Positions 1 to 7,461 of a stretch of 19,503 nucleotides of DNA are shown here, one piece after another. A program made the position numbers and the translations under genes. Origin of the DNA: JBBTVO01 sp038063195. Its GTDB lineage: Bacteria; Patescibacteriota; Microgenomatia; Levybacterales; UBA12049. The DNA lies in the NCBI GenBank assembly GCA_038063195.1, contig JBBTVO010000005.1:1-19503 (forward strand). Direction: 5' to 3'. How positions within the stretch are numbered: position 1 is the first letter of the stretch; each line of letters begins with the position of its first letter. A model generated the notes under the pieces. It ran no database searches, was not told where the DNA came from, and saw only the letters and a program-made list of their open reading frames with translations.

Positions 1-392
1 TTACAGTCGCAACCGGAGCAGTAGTTCTTCTAGTTTTGGCGGAAAAATTATCACCAATTGAAATCGGAATTATTGCGGGGCTTGGGGCGGTAATTGGAGA
101 TTTTATTATTTTTAAATTTGTAAAAGACGGACTAGTAGAAGAAGTGGAGGAAGTGTATGAAAAAATTGATCACAATAACCATTTGCTTAAACTTCTGCAT
201 ACAAAATATTTCAGCTGGATGTTTCCTGTCTTTGGGGCAGTAATCATAATGTCTCCGCTTCCCGATGAAATAGGAGTAAGCCTTATGGGAATCGGGAAAA
301 TTAAGACATATCAATTTCTTATTCTTTCATTTGTCCTTAATGCAGCTGGAATATTTTTAGTAATATCTGCAAGCAAATTCCTAAAACCCTAA
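1..392 (+). CDS. Membrane protein, 5' end outside window (VTT/DedA-like?)
   Basis: The reading frame is open from base 3 to the TAA at 390-392. It has no stop before the first possible TTG start at 36, so the gene almost certainly begins outside the window. The visible 130 residues hold about three hydrophobic segments: one at the very start, one in the stretch with GLGAVIGDFIIF, and a C-terminal pair around FPVFGAVIIMSPLPDEIG and the last 25 residues. A charged loop rich in Glu and Lys separates them. The SPLPDEIG turn between hydrophobic stretches resembles the proline-containing re-entrant loop of VTT/DedA (SNARE-associated) proteins, but the match is loose. The role is unknown, possibly lipid or small-molecule transport at the inner membrane. 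It converges with the 167-residue gene on the other strand, with 35 bp between them. Confidence 0.6.
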   Translation, partial: TVATGAVVLLVLAEKLSPIEIGIIAGLGAVIGDFIIFKFVKDGLVEEVEEVYEKIDHNNHLLKLLHTKYFSWMFPVFGAVIIMSPLPDEIGVSLMGIGKIKTYQFLILSFVLNAAGIFLVISASKFLKP

Positions 393-427
393 AACACATC
401 TGATATAATTGTCCCGATTCTTGATGA

Positions 428-931
428 TTAGAGATGTACTGTTCCTTGAGTAGGAGGGCTATCCTTCTTTTGTGCTCTTAAGCGCATTTTTTCGACCTCC
501 CAAAGATTCTCACTGCCGGTTTGGTAAAGATCTAGATATAGCTGTGCAAAACTTCTTGTTCTTTGAGCAGCATGAGCTTTTTGCAATATCCCAAAAGAAG
601 TAAGGAAATCGACAGTCCGATTATAGGGGGTGCCAGGATTTTTTTTCCCTTTTCCAAGTCTTTCAAATACATTTTGGCTCCTTGCAGTATTCTTTCCTCC
701 TAATTTCCCTACAACATCTTCTATTGCAATTGCGAAATCATTCATTCCAGATAAGACTCTTTGAGTGGTTTCCTCATCGACTGCAAGAAATGCTCCCTTG
801 CCCAAAGCTTCCATTAAATGACGCACTACTCTTTTTCTTCTTTCTTCGGAGGTTTCTATCTCTTCAGCAATAGCGGTTGATTCTACTATGCCGTTGCCTT
901 CAAAGCTGGGATGGCTGCTTTCAATTGTCAT
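428..931 (-). CDS. Hypothetical protein, 167 residues
   Basis: I do not recognise this protein. It is soluble-looking and helical, begins MTIESSHPSF, has a charged run (EEIETSEERRKRVVRH) and contains no membrane segment or catalytic motif I can name. An open frame continues upstream to an ATG at 1033, but that extension would overlap def by 42 nt and is probably antisense to it. The ATG at 931 is preferred because TATATT lies 6 nt upstream and TTGATT lies 17 bp above that, the geometry seen at other starts here. It diverges from def across a 60-bp spacer and converges with the membrane protein at 1-392. Confidence 0.6.
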   Translation of the reverse strand: MTIESSHPSFEGNGIVESTAIAEEIETSEERRKRVVRHLMEALGKGAFLAVDEETTQRVLSGMNDFAIAIEDVVGKLGGKNTARSQNVFERLGKGKKNPGTPYNRTVDFLTSFGILQKAHAAQRTRSFAQLYLDLYQTGSENLWEVEKMRLRAQKKDSPPTQGTVHL

Positions 932-937
932 GGGCAG

Positions 938-966
938 AATATACACCAAATTGTTCCATAAATCAA
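938..966 (-). promoter_or_regulatory. Promoter of the 167-residue gene, leaderless type
   Basis: On the minus strand TTGATT (961-966) and TATATT (938-943) are separated by exactly 17 bp. Six bases then lead to the ATG at 931, so transcription would begin at or next to the start codon. No Shine-Dalgarno sequence is present. Confidence 0.55.
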
Positions 967-976
967 TTTTTCGTGC

Positions 977-982
977 TAAAAT
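977..982 (+). promoter_or_regulatory. Candidate -10 box of def
   Basis: TAAAAT lies 9 nt before the def ATG at 992. No good -35 box is seen at 16-18 bp, so the call rests on the -10 alone. It would give a leader of only 2-4 nt. Confidence 0.35.
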
Positions 983-991
983 ACTCTCCGC

Positions 992-1573
992 ATGGTAAAG
1001 AAAGTAGTTCAGGCAGGGCATCCGGCGCTTCAAAGAAAGAATAAAACTGTTTCAAGTTTTAAATCTCCAAAACTTAAAATTCTCCTAGAGGATTTAGTTG
1101 ATACGATGCATAAGGCGAGTTTGATAGGAATTGCAGCTCCTCAAATTGGCGAAAATTATATGGCTTTTCTGACTCATCCCAGAAATACGCGTTCAAGAAA
1201 ACTTCCTAAGACAGATAAATTAAGAGTTTATGTCAATCCAAAAATAACATTTAAATCTAAAAAGAAAAATATTATTTATGAGGGCTGTGGCAGTGTTTCT
1301 AGGGGAAAATTGTTTGGTCCTGTTTCAAGACCTTCCGAAATTGAAGTAGAAGCTCTGAATGAAAAAGGAAAAAGATTTAGCTTGCGATGTGACGGAATTC
1401 TGGCAAGAGTTATTCAGCATGAATATGATCATCTGATGGGAGCAGAATTTATTGGGAAAGTTGAGGATTATGGGAAAGTCATGTCGATAGAATATTACAA
1501 GAAAAATATAAGAAATTCTGCTCTTCAGAGGAAGAATTCTAAAATCACAAAGATTGAATATTCGAAGTTTTAA
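992..1573 (+). CDS. def: Peptide deformylase
   Basis: This enzyme removes the N-formyl group from the initiator methionine of new proteins in the cytoplasm, using a metal held by one Cys and two His. All three family motifs are visible: GIAAPQ (residues 46-51, usually GxGxAAPQ), EGCGS (97-101, usually EGCLS, with the metal-binding Cys99) and HEYDH (143-147, with the two His and catalytic Glu). At 193 residues it has the usual length plus a basic C-terminal tail. The ATG at 992 gives the expected N-terminus, with the conserved GHPAL stretch at residues 9-13. Its TAA stop overlaps the stop of the convergent hydrolase gene by two bases, inside the palindrome TTAA. Confidence 0.96.
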   Translation: MVKKVVQAGHPALQRKNKTVSSFKSPKLKILLEDLVDTMHKASLIGIAAPQIGENYMAFLTHPRNTRSRKLPKTDKLRVYVNPKITFKSKKKNIIYEGCGSVSRGKLFGPVSRPSEIEVEALNEKGKRFSLRCDGILARVIQHEYDHLMGAEFIGKVEDYGKVMSIEYYKKNIRNSALQRKNSKITKIEYSKF

Positions 1574-2229
1574 CTGAATTCGGTGAGGATTAGGACTTTT
1601 GAATTAGTAACGGCGGATTTTAGTTTTTCTTCAGCTTCTTTATAATTTTCTCCAAGTAATTTTTTGTAATGAATTGGGATTGTCACCTTTGCTACTATAT
1701 AATTTGCAGCCTCAATCATTTCATCGACATCCATTGTGAAATTTCCTCCCATCGGCATCATCGCCACATCCAAATTTAAATCTTTAAGTTTTCTCATCTC
1801 ATCTGTAAAGTCCGTATCTCCGGCATGGTAAACTTTCTTATTGTTAAGTTCAAAGATATATCCCACCCAATTATTACGTCTTGGATGTTTTTCTTCACGC
1901 CCGGGCCTATGATTATATGCAGGAATTGTAGAAAATTTAAAACCTTTGGTTTCGTAATCTTTATTTGGCTCGACTTTAATTTTGCGAGAATTCTCTATTG
2001 AGATTTTCTCAAGAATATCGGGTGGTGCGATTATTACCGTTTCATCTTTTGTTATTTTGTCTATGTCTTCTTGAGAAAAATGGTCGTAGTGTGCGTGGGT
2101 TATAAATATTAGATCGGCTTTTTCAAGCTTTTTGTCTCCGAGTTCAAAGGGATCGACAAAATAAATCTTATTACCCGATTTGTCCTCAAAGAAGAAGCTT
2201 GCGTGACCGAGCCAATTTATGCCATCCAT
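1570..2229 (-). CDS. UlaG/UPF0173-like metallo-beta-lactamase fold hydrolase
   Basis: This is a cytoplasmic metal-dependent hydrolase of the beta-lactamase fold, closest in style to the UlaG/UPF0173 group (YtkL-like). The metal site is visible as HAHYDH (residues 45-50), GDTD (137-140) and a C-terminal His187 in IPIHYK. The N-terminus INWLGHASFFF is typical of the group. At 219 residues the domain is complete and no extra domain is attached. The substrate cannot be told from sequence. The start at 2229 is supported by TATAAT ending 6 nt upstream. The gene lies 18 bp downstream of the P-type ATPase stop on the same strand but appears to have its own promoter, and it overlaps the def stop at its 3' end. 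Confidence 0.88.
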   Translation of the reverse strand: MDGINWLGHASFFFEDKSGNKIYFVDPFELGDKKLEKADLIFITHAHYDHFSQEDIDKITKDETVIIAPPDILEKISIENSRKIKVEPNKDYETKGFKFSTIPAYNHRPGREEKHPRRNNWVGYIFELNNKKVYHAGDTDFTDEMRKLKDLNLDVAMMPMGGNFTMDVDEMIEAANYIVAKVTIPIHYKKLLGENYKEAEEKLKSAVTNSKVLILTEFS

Positions 2230-2235
2230 AACTAT

Positions 2236-2241
2236 ATTATA
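2236..2241 (-). promoter_or_regulatory. -10 box directly upstream of the hydrolase start
   Basis: TATAAT on the minus strand is followed by six bases and the ATG at 2229. The box lies within the 18-bp spacer after the ATPase gene. No convincing -35 box is seen. Confidence 0.5.
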
Positions 2242-2247
2242 ACTTAT

Positions 2248-4614
2248 CTAGGCAAATCCCAGATGAAAAATTTCAGAAAGAACGGGGACAAAAGTAATAA
2301 GTATCTGAAGGATTATTGTGAGAATAATTGAGAAAAACAAGAATTTATTCGGGGTAAACATTTCTTTTCCCCGGACCAGAAACACAATTATAAAATGGAA
2401 GAAAACAAGGAGGTTAAATACTACTGTTCTTGCGAAGATTTCCGAGTGGGATCTCAAAAGAAAGGAAAAAACCAAAACCAAAATAGCAGATGCGGTGAGC
2501 CCAAGGCTTCCCGCCAGTAAAATTCTATGTCTTGAAAGTATGGGAGCCTTAGGGTCTCTGGGAGATTCCCCAAGCGTCCGTCTGTCTTTTGAATCACTCG
2601 CTAGGGCAAGCGCGGGAAGCCCGTCGGTCACTATATTCATCCAGAGAATTTGGGTAGGCAGAAGAGGAGAAGGAAGCCCCAGTATGATGCCGAAGAATAT
2701 GAGAGAGAGTTCGGAAAGATTTCCTGCGAAAAGATATGTAATAGATTTTACTATGTTGTTGTAAATTGTACGTCCCTCAAGAACTGCTTTTACCAAAGTT
2801 GAGAAGCTATCATCGGTAAGTACAATATCACTTGCTTCTTTGGCAACGTCGGTTCCTTTTTGTCCCATTGATACTCCAACATCTGCTTTTTTAAGGGCAA
2901 GCGCGTCATTTACTCCATCACCTGTCACTCCCACCACATATTCCATTTCCATTAAAATTGTTGTAAGCCTCAGTTTATCTTCAGGGGTAGTCCTTGCAAA
3001 TATCTTTGTTTTTTCAATAACCTGCTTGACTTCCTCATCAGTCATATTTGAGAGCTGCGTTCCTGTTATGACATCTTCATCTTTTTCAATAAGCCCGACT
3101 TCTTTTGCAATTGTAAGGGCTGTAATCTCATTGTCTCCTGTGACCATAATTACTTTTATTCCAGCTTTTCTTGCACTTTCCACCGCATCTCTCGCATCAG
3201 GTCTTGGCGCATCATGAATGCCTACGATTCCCAAAAATTCCAAGTTATTCTCTATGTGGTCCCTATCGGTTTCTTTTTCATGACTCTCAATTTTTGAACC
3301 AAACCCTATAATCCTTAACCCATCTCTTGCATAATCTTCCATAATTTTATTTATTTCTTTTGCTTCTTTTTCTGTAACTTTGCTTCTTTTAAGAATTGAC
3401 TCGGGGGCACCCCGTACGAAGACGTATCTCTTTCCGTTTTCTTCAAAAACAGTACTTATGGTTTTACTCTCCTGGTCAAAAGTGTTCTCTTCAAGAATCT
3501 TTCCGCCGTCCATAAGAGATTTGACATCCGCATGTTGCTCATGTGCCCAAAGAAGAACTGCGCCGTCTGTCCGGTCACCCACAACGTCGAACTTCTTCTC
3601 CGAAGCCTTTTCAATAAGCGCTGCCGTATTTCCCAAAACTGCAGTCATAAGAAGTTGTTTTAGTCTGTCCTTATTCAGCATCCAGAAATTTTTGACTCTC
3701 ATTGAATTTTGGGTAAGAGTACCTGTTTTATCCACAAGAAGAACCTGAATTGCACCGAGTGTCTCAACCGAAGCCATTCGTCTCACGATTGCTTTGTTCT
3801 TGGCCATTCTTCCCGTACCGATTGCAAGCGTTATTGTGATAACAGCGGGAAGGCTTTCGGGAATTGCCGCAATAGCGATGCTTACCGCAAGAAGAATTAG
3901 AGGGAACAAATGAAGCCCCTGGAGCCCTCCTATGGGAAGAAGAAGAGCTGCAATTACAATAATTCCTACGGTTATTGATTTCCCTACTTTATCCAGCTGT
4001 TTCTGAAGAGGAGTTTTCTCGGTTTTTATTTGCGAAAGTGTTTCTGCAATTTGTCCAAGCCTTGAGTCTTTGCCAGTCTTACTTACTTTGACTCTTGCCT
4101 TTCCTTTTATGATCAAAGTCCCCGAATAAACTTCTTCATGTGAATCTTTGATTACAGGTGCGGATTCGCCTGTGATCAGCGATTCATCGATCTCAAGATT
4201 TGAGCTGTTTATAATAACAGCATCCGCAGGAATTTTATCTCCTTCATTTAAAATTATGATATCACCGGGCACTATTTCATCACTTGAGATCTCCTCTTCT
4301 TTGCCGTCCCGAAATACCCGGCAGGCTGGAGTCAGCAGATTTTTCAGTTTCTCAAGTTCTTTTTGTGCTCTATATTCCTGAAAAAAGCTTAGCGTTGCGC
4401 TTAGAACAAGAATAATTAGGATAAGAGTGCCATCGATAAAATTATTTATAAAAAAAGAAAAAAGAGATGCAAGAAAAAGAACAGCATTTATAAAGCTCGG
4501 GAATTGCGAAAGATAAAGCTTAAGAGGGGAAAATGCTTTTCCCGAAGATATGGTGTTTTTGCCAAATTTAGCTAAATTCTCTTCTACTTCTTTTTTGGAC
4601 AGGCCCTTTTCCAT
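2248..4614 (-). CDS. Cation-transporting P-type ATPase, Ca2+-type (P2)
   Basis: This is an integral membrane pump that couples ATP hydrolysis to cation export, most likely Ca2+. Order of parts in the 788 residues: N-terminal cytoplasmic cation-ATPase domain with the LSKKEVEENLAKFGKN signature, two membrane helices near 42-78, actuator domain with TGES (148-151), helix 4 with IPESLPA (251-257, equivalent to the IPEGLP ion-site motif), phosphorylation motif DKTGTLT with Asp295, nucleotide-binding and hinge motifs ending in TGDGVNDA, and six C-terminal helices. Helix 6 carries NIVTDGLPALAL, matching the Asn-Thr-Asp ion ligands of SERCA-type pumps. No internal break is seen. One oddity is Leu-Leu-Val before the phosphorylated Asp where many relatives have Cys-Ser. 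The start at 4614 gives the normal N-terminus, and heptamer repeats lie immediately upstream. Confidence 0.93.
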   Translation of the reverse strand: MEKGLSKKEVEENLAKFGKNTISSGKAFSPLKLYLSQFPSFINAVLFLASLFSFFINNFIDGTLILIILVLSATLSFFQEYRAQKELEKLKNLLTPACRVFRDGKEEEISSDEIVPGDIIILNEGDKIPADAVIINSSNLEIDESLITGESAPVIKDSHEEVYSGTLIIKGKARVKVSKTGKDSRLGQIAETLSQIKTEKTPLQKQLDKVGKSITVGIIVIAALLLPIGGLQGLHLFPLILLAVSIAIAAIPESLPAVITITLAIGTGRMAKNKAIVRRMASVETLGAIQVLLVDKTGTLTQNSMRVKNFWMLNKDRLKQLLMTAVLGNTAALIEKASEKKFDVVGDRTDGAVLLWAHEQHADVKSLMDGGKILEENTFDQESKTISTVFEENGKRYVFVRGAPESILKRSKVTEKEAKEINKIMEDYARDGLRIIGFGSKIESHEKETDRDHIENNLEFLGIVGIHDAPRPDARDAVESARKAGIKVIMVTGDNEITALTIAKEVGLIEKDEDVITGTQLSNMTDEEVKQVIEKTKIFARTTPEDKLRLTTILMEMEYVVGVTGDGVNDALALKKADVGVSMGQKGTDVAKEASDIVLTDDSFSTLVKAVLEGRTIYNNIVKSITYLFAGNLSELSLIFFGIILGLPSPLLPTQILWMNIVTDGLPALALASDSKDRRTLGESPRDPKAPILSRHRILLAGSLGLTASAILVLVFSFLLRSHSEIFARTVVFNLLVFFHFIIVFLVRGKEMFTPNKFLFFSIILTIILQILITFVPVLSEIFHLGFA

Positions 4615-4623
4615 ATTTTAAGT

Positions 4624-4651
4624 TAATAACTAAAAACGAATAACTAATAAC
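4624..4651. repeat. Four heptamers of the NAAWAAC type
   Basis: On the plus strand the heptamers TAATAAC, TAAAAAC, GAATAAC and TAATAAC follow one another without interruption. They fill the spacer between yifB and the ATPase and run into the end of yifB, supplying its last Gly-Tyr-stop codons. GAATAAC is a rotation of ACGAATA, the unit repeated inside guaA at 9277-9311. Confidence 0.7.
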
Positions 4652-6182
4652 CAGCTGCCGTTTCAATCCTCGGTCTATATTGTAATGCCTCTGCAATATG
4701 GACCGGTTTTATAAGTTTTTCTTCTTCAAGGTCGGCAATTGTACGCGCAAGTTTAATCGTTTTATAATACGACCTTGCAGATAAGTTCATTCGCGATACC
4801 GCAAGTCTTAAAATATCTATGCATTCTTCTGAAATCTGACAGAAGTCTTTGATATCTCGAGTGCTCATCTCTGAGTTTGATGTGATTTTTTTACTCTTAA
4901 ACCGTTTTATCTGCATGTCTTTTGCAGTCTGCACTTTTCTTCTTATTTCTTTTGAACTTTTAACTTTTATTGGTTTCATATCAGTTAATTTATCGGTTCT
5001 GACCGGTTGGATCTCAAGGTGTATGTCAATTCTATCAAGAAGAGGGCCTGAGACTCTCTTTTGATATCTTAAGATTTGTGAGTATGCGCATTTGCATTTA
5101 TTCGACTTATCCCCAAGATATCCACATGGACATGGGTTTTGTGCGGCAACAAGCATGAATTTGGCAGGAAACTTAATTCTTCCTGAGGCTCTTGAGATTG
5201 TAATTACTCCGTCTTCCATAGGTTGTCTTAATGCCTCAAGTGCAAAGCGCGGAAACTCAGGAAATTCATCCAGAAATAAAACTCCGCGGTGGGCAAGAGA
5301 TATCTCTCCGGGCTTGGGGTATGTTCCTCCGCCGATAAGTCCTATATTAGAAGTCGTGTGATGCGGGGAGCGGAAAGGACGCCGTATCAAAATTGCCTCA
5401 CTGCCTAAAAGTCCTGAGATGCTATAAAGTCTGGTCACTTCAAGTGCTTCATCAAATGTTAATCTTGGTAAAATTGACGGCAGAGTTCTGGCAAGCATTG
5501 TCTTTCCGGAACCCGGCGGGCCTTTGAGTAAAATATTATGCGCGCCAGCCGCAGCAATTTCAAAAGCACGCTTTGCCTGTTCCTGACCTTTGACGTCAGC
5601 CATATCAAAATCAAAAGAAATTTCCTTAACTAAAGTATTTATGTTTTTATGAGGTATGGGTTTTATTTCTTTTTCACCTGTAAAAAATTTCATAAGATCA
5701 AGCAAAGTTTCTATCGGATAAATCTTGATTCCTGATAAGATTGAAGCTTCTTTTGCATTAATTTTGGGTACAAAGACTCTTTTTATTTTTTTACTCTTTG
5801 CCATTAAGACTTGTGATAGGACTCCATTGGTATGGCGCAGTCTTCCGTCAAGCGATAGCTCTCCCATAAAAAGCGCGTCTGAAATGTCGGTTTCCACTTG
5901 CCCTGATGCAAGTAACATCCCAACTGCGATTGGCAAATCATAAGATGGTCCTTCTTTGGGAAGGTCAGCAGGTGCAAGATTGACAGTAATTCTTTTGGCA
6001 GGAAAATCAGCGCCTGAGTTTTTAATTGCAGACCGTACTCTTTCTTTGCTTTCCTCAACTGCCTTGTCAGGAAGCCCGACTATGGTAAAAGATGGTAAGC
6101 CTTGAGAAGCGATATCAATCTCAACTTCTATTGGAACAGCATCAAGCCCCACAATCGCAGAAGAATTCACTTTCGCCAGCAT
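4644..6182 (-). CDS. yifB: YifB/ComM family Mg-chelatase-like AAA+ ATPase
   Basis: This is a full-length (512 residues) YifB/ComM protein. In Gram-negative bacteria ComM is a hexameric helicase that promotes branch migration during natural transformation. Visible parts: N-terminal Lon-substrate-like domain (residues 1-165, beginning MLAKVNSSAIVGLDA), Walker A GPPGSGKT (221-228), Walker B LFLDEF, a four-Cys cluster in CPCGYLGDKSNKCKC that may bind zinc, and the C-terminal Mg-chelatase domain with LSARSYYKTIKLARTIADLE. The start at 6182 is supported by TATTAT six bases upstream. The stop codon lies within a heptamer repeat. A ComM-like protein fits an organism that takes up DNA, which is relevant to the displaced gene tails at 13916 and 14189, though this link is only inference. 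Confidence 0.95.
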   Translation of the reverse strand: MLAKVNSSAIVGLDAVPIEVEIDIASQGLPSFTIVGLPDKAVEESKERVRSAIKNSGADFPAKRITVNLAPADLPKEGPSYDLPIAVGMLLASGQVETDISDALFMGELSLDGRLRHTNGVLSQVLMAKSKKIKRVFVPKINAKEASILSGIKIYPIETLLDLMKFFTGEKEIKPIPHKNINTLVKEISFDFDMADVKGQEQAKRAFEIAAAGAHNILLKGPPGSGKTMLARTLPSILPRLTFDEALEVTRLYSISGLLGSEAILIRRPFRSPHHTTSNIGLIGGGTYPKPGEISLAHRGVLFLDEFPEFPRFALEALRQPMEDGVITISRASGRIKFPAKFMLVAAQNPCPCGYLGDKSNKCKCAYSQILRYQKRVSGPLLDRIDIHLEIQPVRTDKLTDMKPIKVKSSKEIRRKVQTAKDMQIKRFKSKKITSNSEMSTRDIKDFCQISEECIDILRLAVSRMNLSARSYYKTIKLARTIADLEEEKLIKPVHIAEALQYRPRIETAAGY

Positions 6183-6188
6183 AAAAAT

Positions 6189-6194
6189 ATAATA
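6189..6194 (-). promoter_or_regulatory. -10 box of yifB, leaderless spacing
   Basis: TATTAT on the minus strand is followed by six bases and the yifB ATG at 6182. No clean -35 box is seen at 16-18 bp. It shares the 75-bp spacer with the divergent guaB promoter. Confidence 0.45.
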
Positions 6195-6223
6195 GCATTA
6201 AAAGATAGTAGATTCACAATTTC

Positions 6224-6252
6224 TTGACATCAGTTCTTCTTTTTAGTACCAT
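6224..6252 (+). promoter_or_regulatory. Promoter of guaB, leaderless type
   Basis: A perfect TTGACA (6224-6229), a spacer of exactly 17 bp and TACCAT (6247-6252) are followed by five bases and the guaB ATG at 6258. The predicted transcription start falls at or next to the ATG. No ribosome binding site is present. Confidence 0.65.
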
Positions 6253-6257
6253 AAGTT

Positions 6258-7460
6258 ATGGAGCCTCAAAAATCTGCACCCTTCGACAAACTCAGGGCAA
6301 GCGGTTCGACTTCGCTCAGCACAAGCACACTTCCCATTGGACTGACATATGACGACGTTTTACTTCTCCCCGGTTATTCAGACTTTATCCGCGACCAAAT
6401 AAATTTATCTACAAAACTTTCTAAAAATATTAGATTATCAATACCTCTTGTTTCGGCTCCCATGGATACCGTAACGGAAAGTAAGCTCGCAATTGCTTTG
6501 GCCCGGCTTGGCGGAATAGGAATAATTCACAGGAATTTGTCAATTGAAAATCAGGCAAAAGAAGTTGCAAAAGTTAAGAAAGAAAAGTTGTTGGTAGGAG
6601 CTGCTGTAGGATCGGGGAAAACCTATCAGGATAGAATAAGGGCATTAGTTAAAGCAGGAGTTGATGCAATTATAGTTGATTCGGCGCATGGACATGCTAA
6701 GCCGATAATTGAAGCAACCGCATACATTAAGAAAAACTTTCCAAAAATAGATGTAATTCCCGGAAATATTGCCACCGAAGATGGAGCAAGAGCATTGATA
6801 AAAGCAGGAGCGGACGGACTGCGTGTGGGAATGGGTCCAGGCGCAATTTGTACAACAAGGATAATTTCAGGAATGGGGGTTCCGCAGATAACAGCACTTG
6901 CCGAAGTTTTAAAAGTTGCAAAGAAAGAAAAAATTCCGGTAATTGCAGATGGAGGAATTAAATTTTCAGGAGATATGGTAAAGGCGCTGGCAACAGGTGC
7001 TTCAACAGTCATGATTGGAAGAATTTTTGCCTCTGCGCTTGAGTCACCAGGCAAGATTGTAACACTTAAAAGAGAACAAGTGCCCCAAAGATTTCTAAGT
7101 ATTTTTGACAAAGGAACAGTAAGATTTAGATTTAAAGAATATAGAGGAATGGGTTCAGAAAGCGCTATGGAAAAGGGTGCAAAGGTAAAGTCGGAGAGTG
7201 AATTTCATGGCAAAGATTATAAAGATAGGACTCTCATCGCAGAAGGGGTAGAAGGCCTCGTGCCCGTAAAAGGAACGCTTGAGGAATTAGTAGATCAGGC
7301 AGTCGGAGGAATTAAGTCTGGAATGTATTATGTAGGTGCAAAAAATTTAGAGGAATTGGGAAGGAAAGCAAAGTTTATACAGATTACCCAAGCGTCACTT
7401 ACAGAAAGTCATCCGCACAGCGTTCTTATTACAAACGCCGGAGAAAATTATACGCAGTAG
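6258..7460 (+). CDS. guaB: IMP dehydrogenase lacking CBS domains
   Basis: GuaB oxidises IMP to XMP with NAD+, the first step from IMP towards GMP. The barrel starts at LTYDDVLLLPGYSDF (residue 29 on). The catalytic loop GMGPGAICTTR carries Cys198, the flap motif YRGMGSESAM is present, and EGVEGLVPVKG precedes the C-terminal HPHSVLITNAGENY. The protein has only 400 residues against about 490 for the family. Family members carry a pair of CBS domains between HRNLSIENQ and LLVGAAVG; here the two motifs are about ten residues apart, so the regulatory module is cleanly absent. The first 27 residues are an extra N-terminal piece encoded by a tandem repeat. The ATG at 6258 fits the promoter, but the conserved domain begins later. 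It is convergent with purA, with one base between the stop codons. Confidence 0.96.
   Translation: MEPQKSAPFDKLRASGSTSLSTSTLPIGLTYDDVLLLPGYSDFIRDQINLSTKLSKNIRLSIPLVSAPMDTVTESKLAIALARLGGIGIIHRNLSIENQAKEVAKVKKEKLLVGAAVGSGKTYQDRIRALVKAGVDAIIVDSAHGHAKPIIEATAYIKKNFPKIDVIPGNIATEDGARALIKAGADGLRVGMGPGAICTTRIISGMGVPQITALAEVLKVAKKEKIPVIADGGIKFSGDMVKALATGASTVMIGRIFASALESPGKIVTLKREQVPQRFLSIFDKGTVRFRFKEYRGMGSESAMEKGAKVKSESEFHGKDYKDRTLIAEGVEGLVPVKGTLEELVDQAVGGIKSGMYYVGAKNLEELGRKAKFIQITQASLTESHPHSVLITNAGENYTQ
6282..6326 (+). repeat. Tandem TTCGAC...CTCAG...AAGC repeat inside guaB
   Basis: Two diverged direct copies share TTCGAC, a short spacer, CTCAG and then CAAGC: 6282-6302 and 6305-6326. They encode the unusual N-terminal residues around PFDKLRASGSTSLSTS. 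From memory, similar FDKLRAS-like peptides recur in unrelated Patescibacteria proteins, which suggests a dispersed repeat that entered the gene in frame. Confidence 0.65.
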
Positions 7461-7461
7461 T

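Noticed and set aside
36..38. TTG at 36 as the start of the first membrane protein
   Set aside because: The frame is open and hydrophobic up to the window edge, so the start lies outside.
393..427. TATAAT-like sequence between the first two genes as a promoter
   Set aside because: No gene starts downstream on the plus strand; it lies in a convergent spacer and is probably chance in AT-rich DNA.
932..1033. Upstream ATG extension of the 167-residue gene
   Set aside because: It would overlap def antisense by 42 nt, and a good promoter with leaderless spacing supports the ATG at 931.
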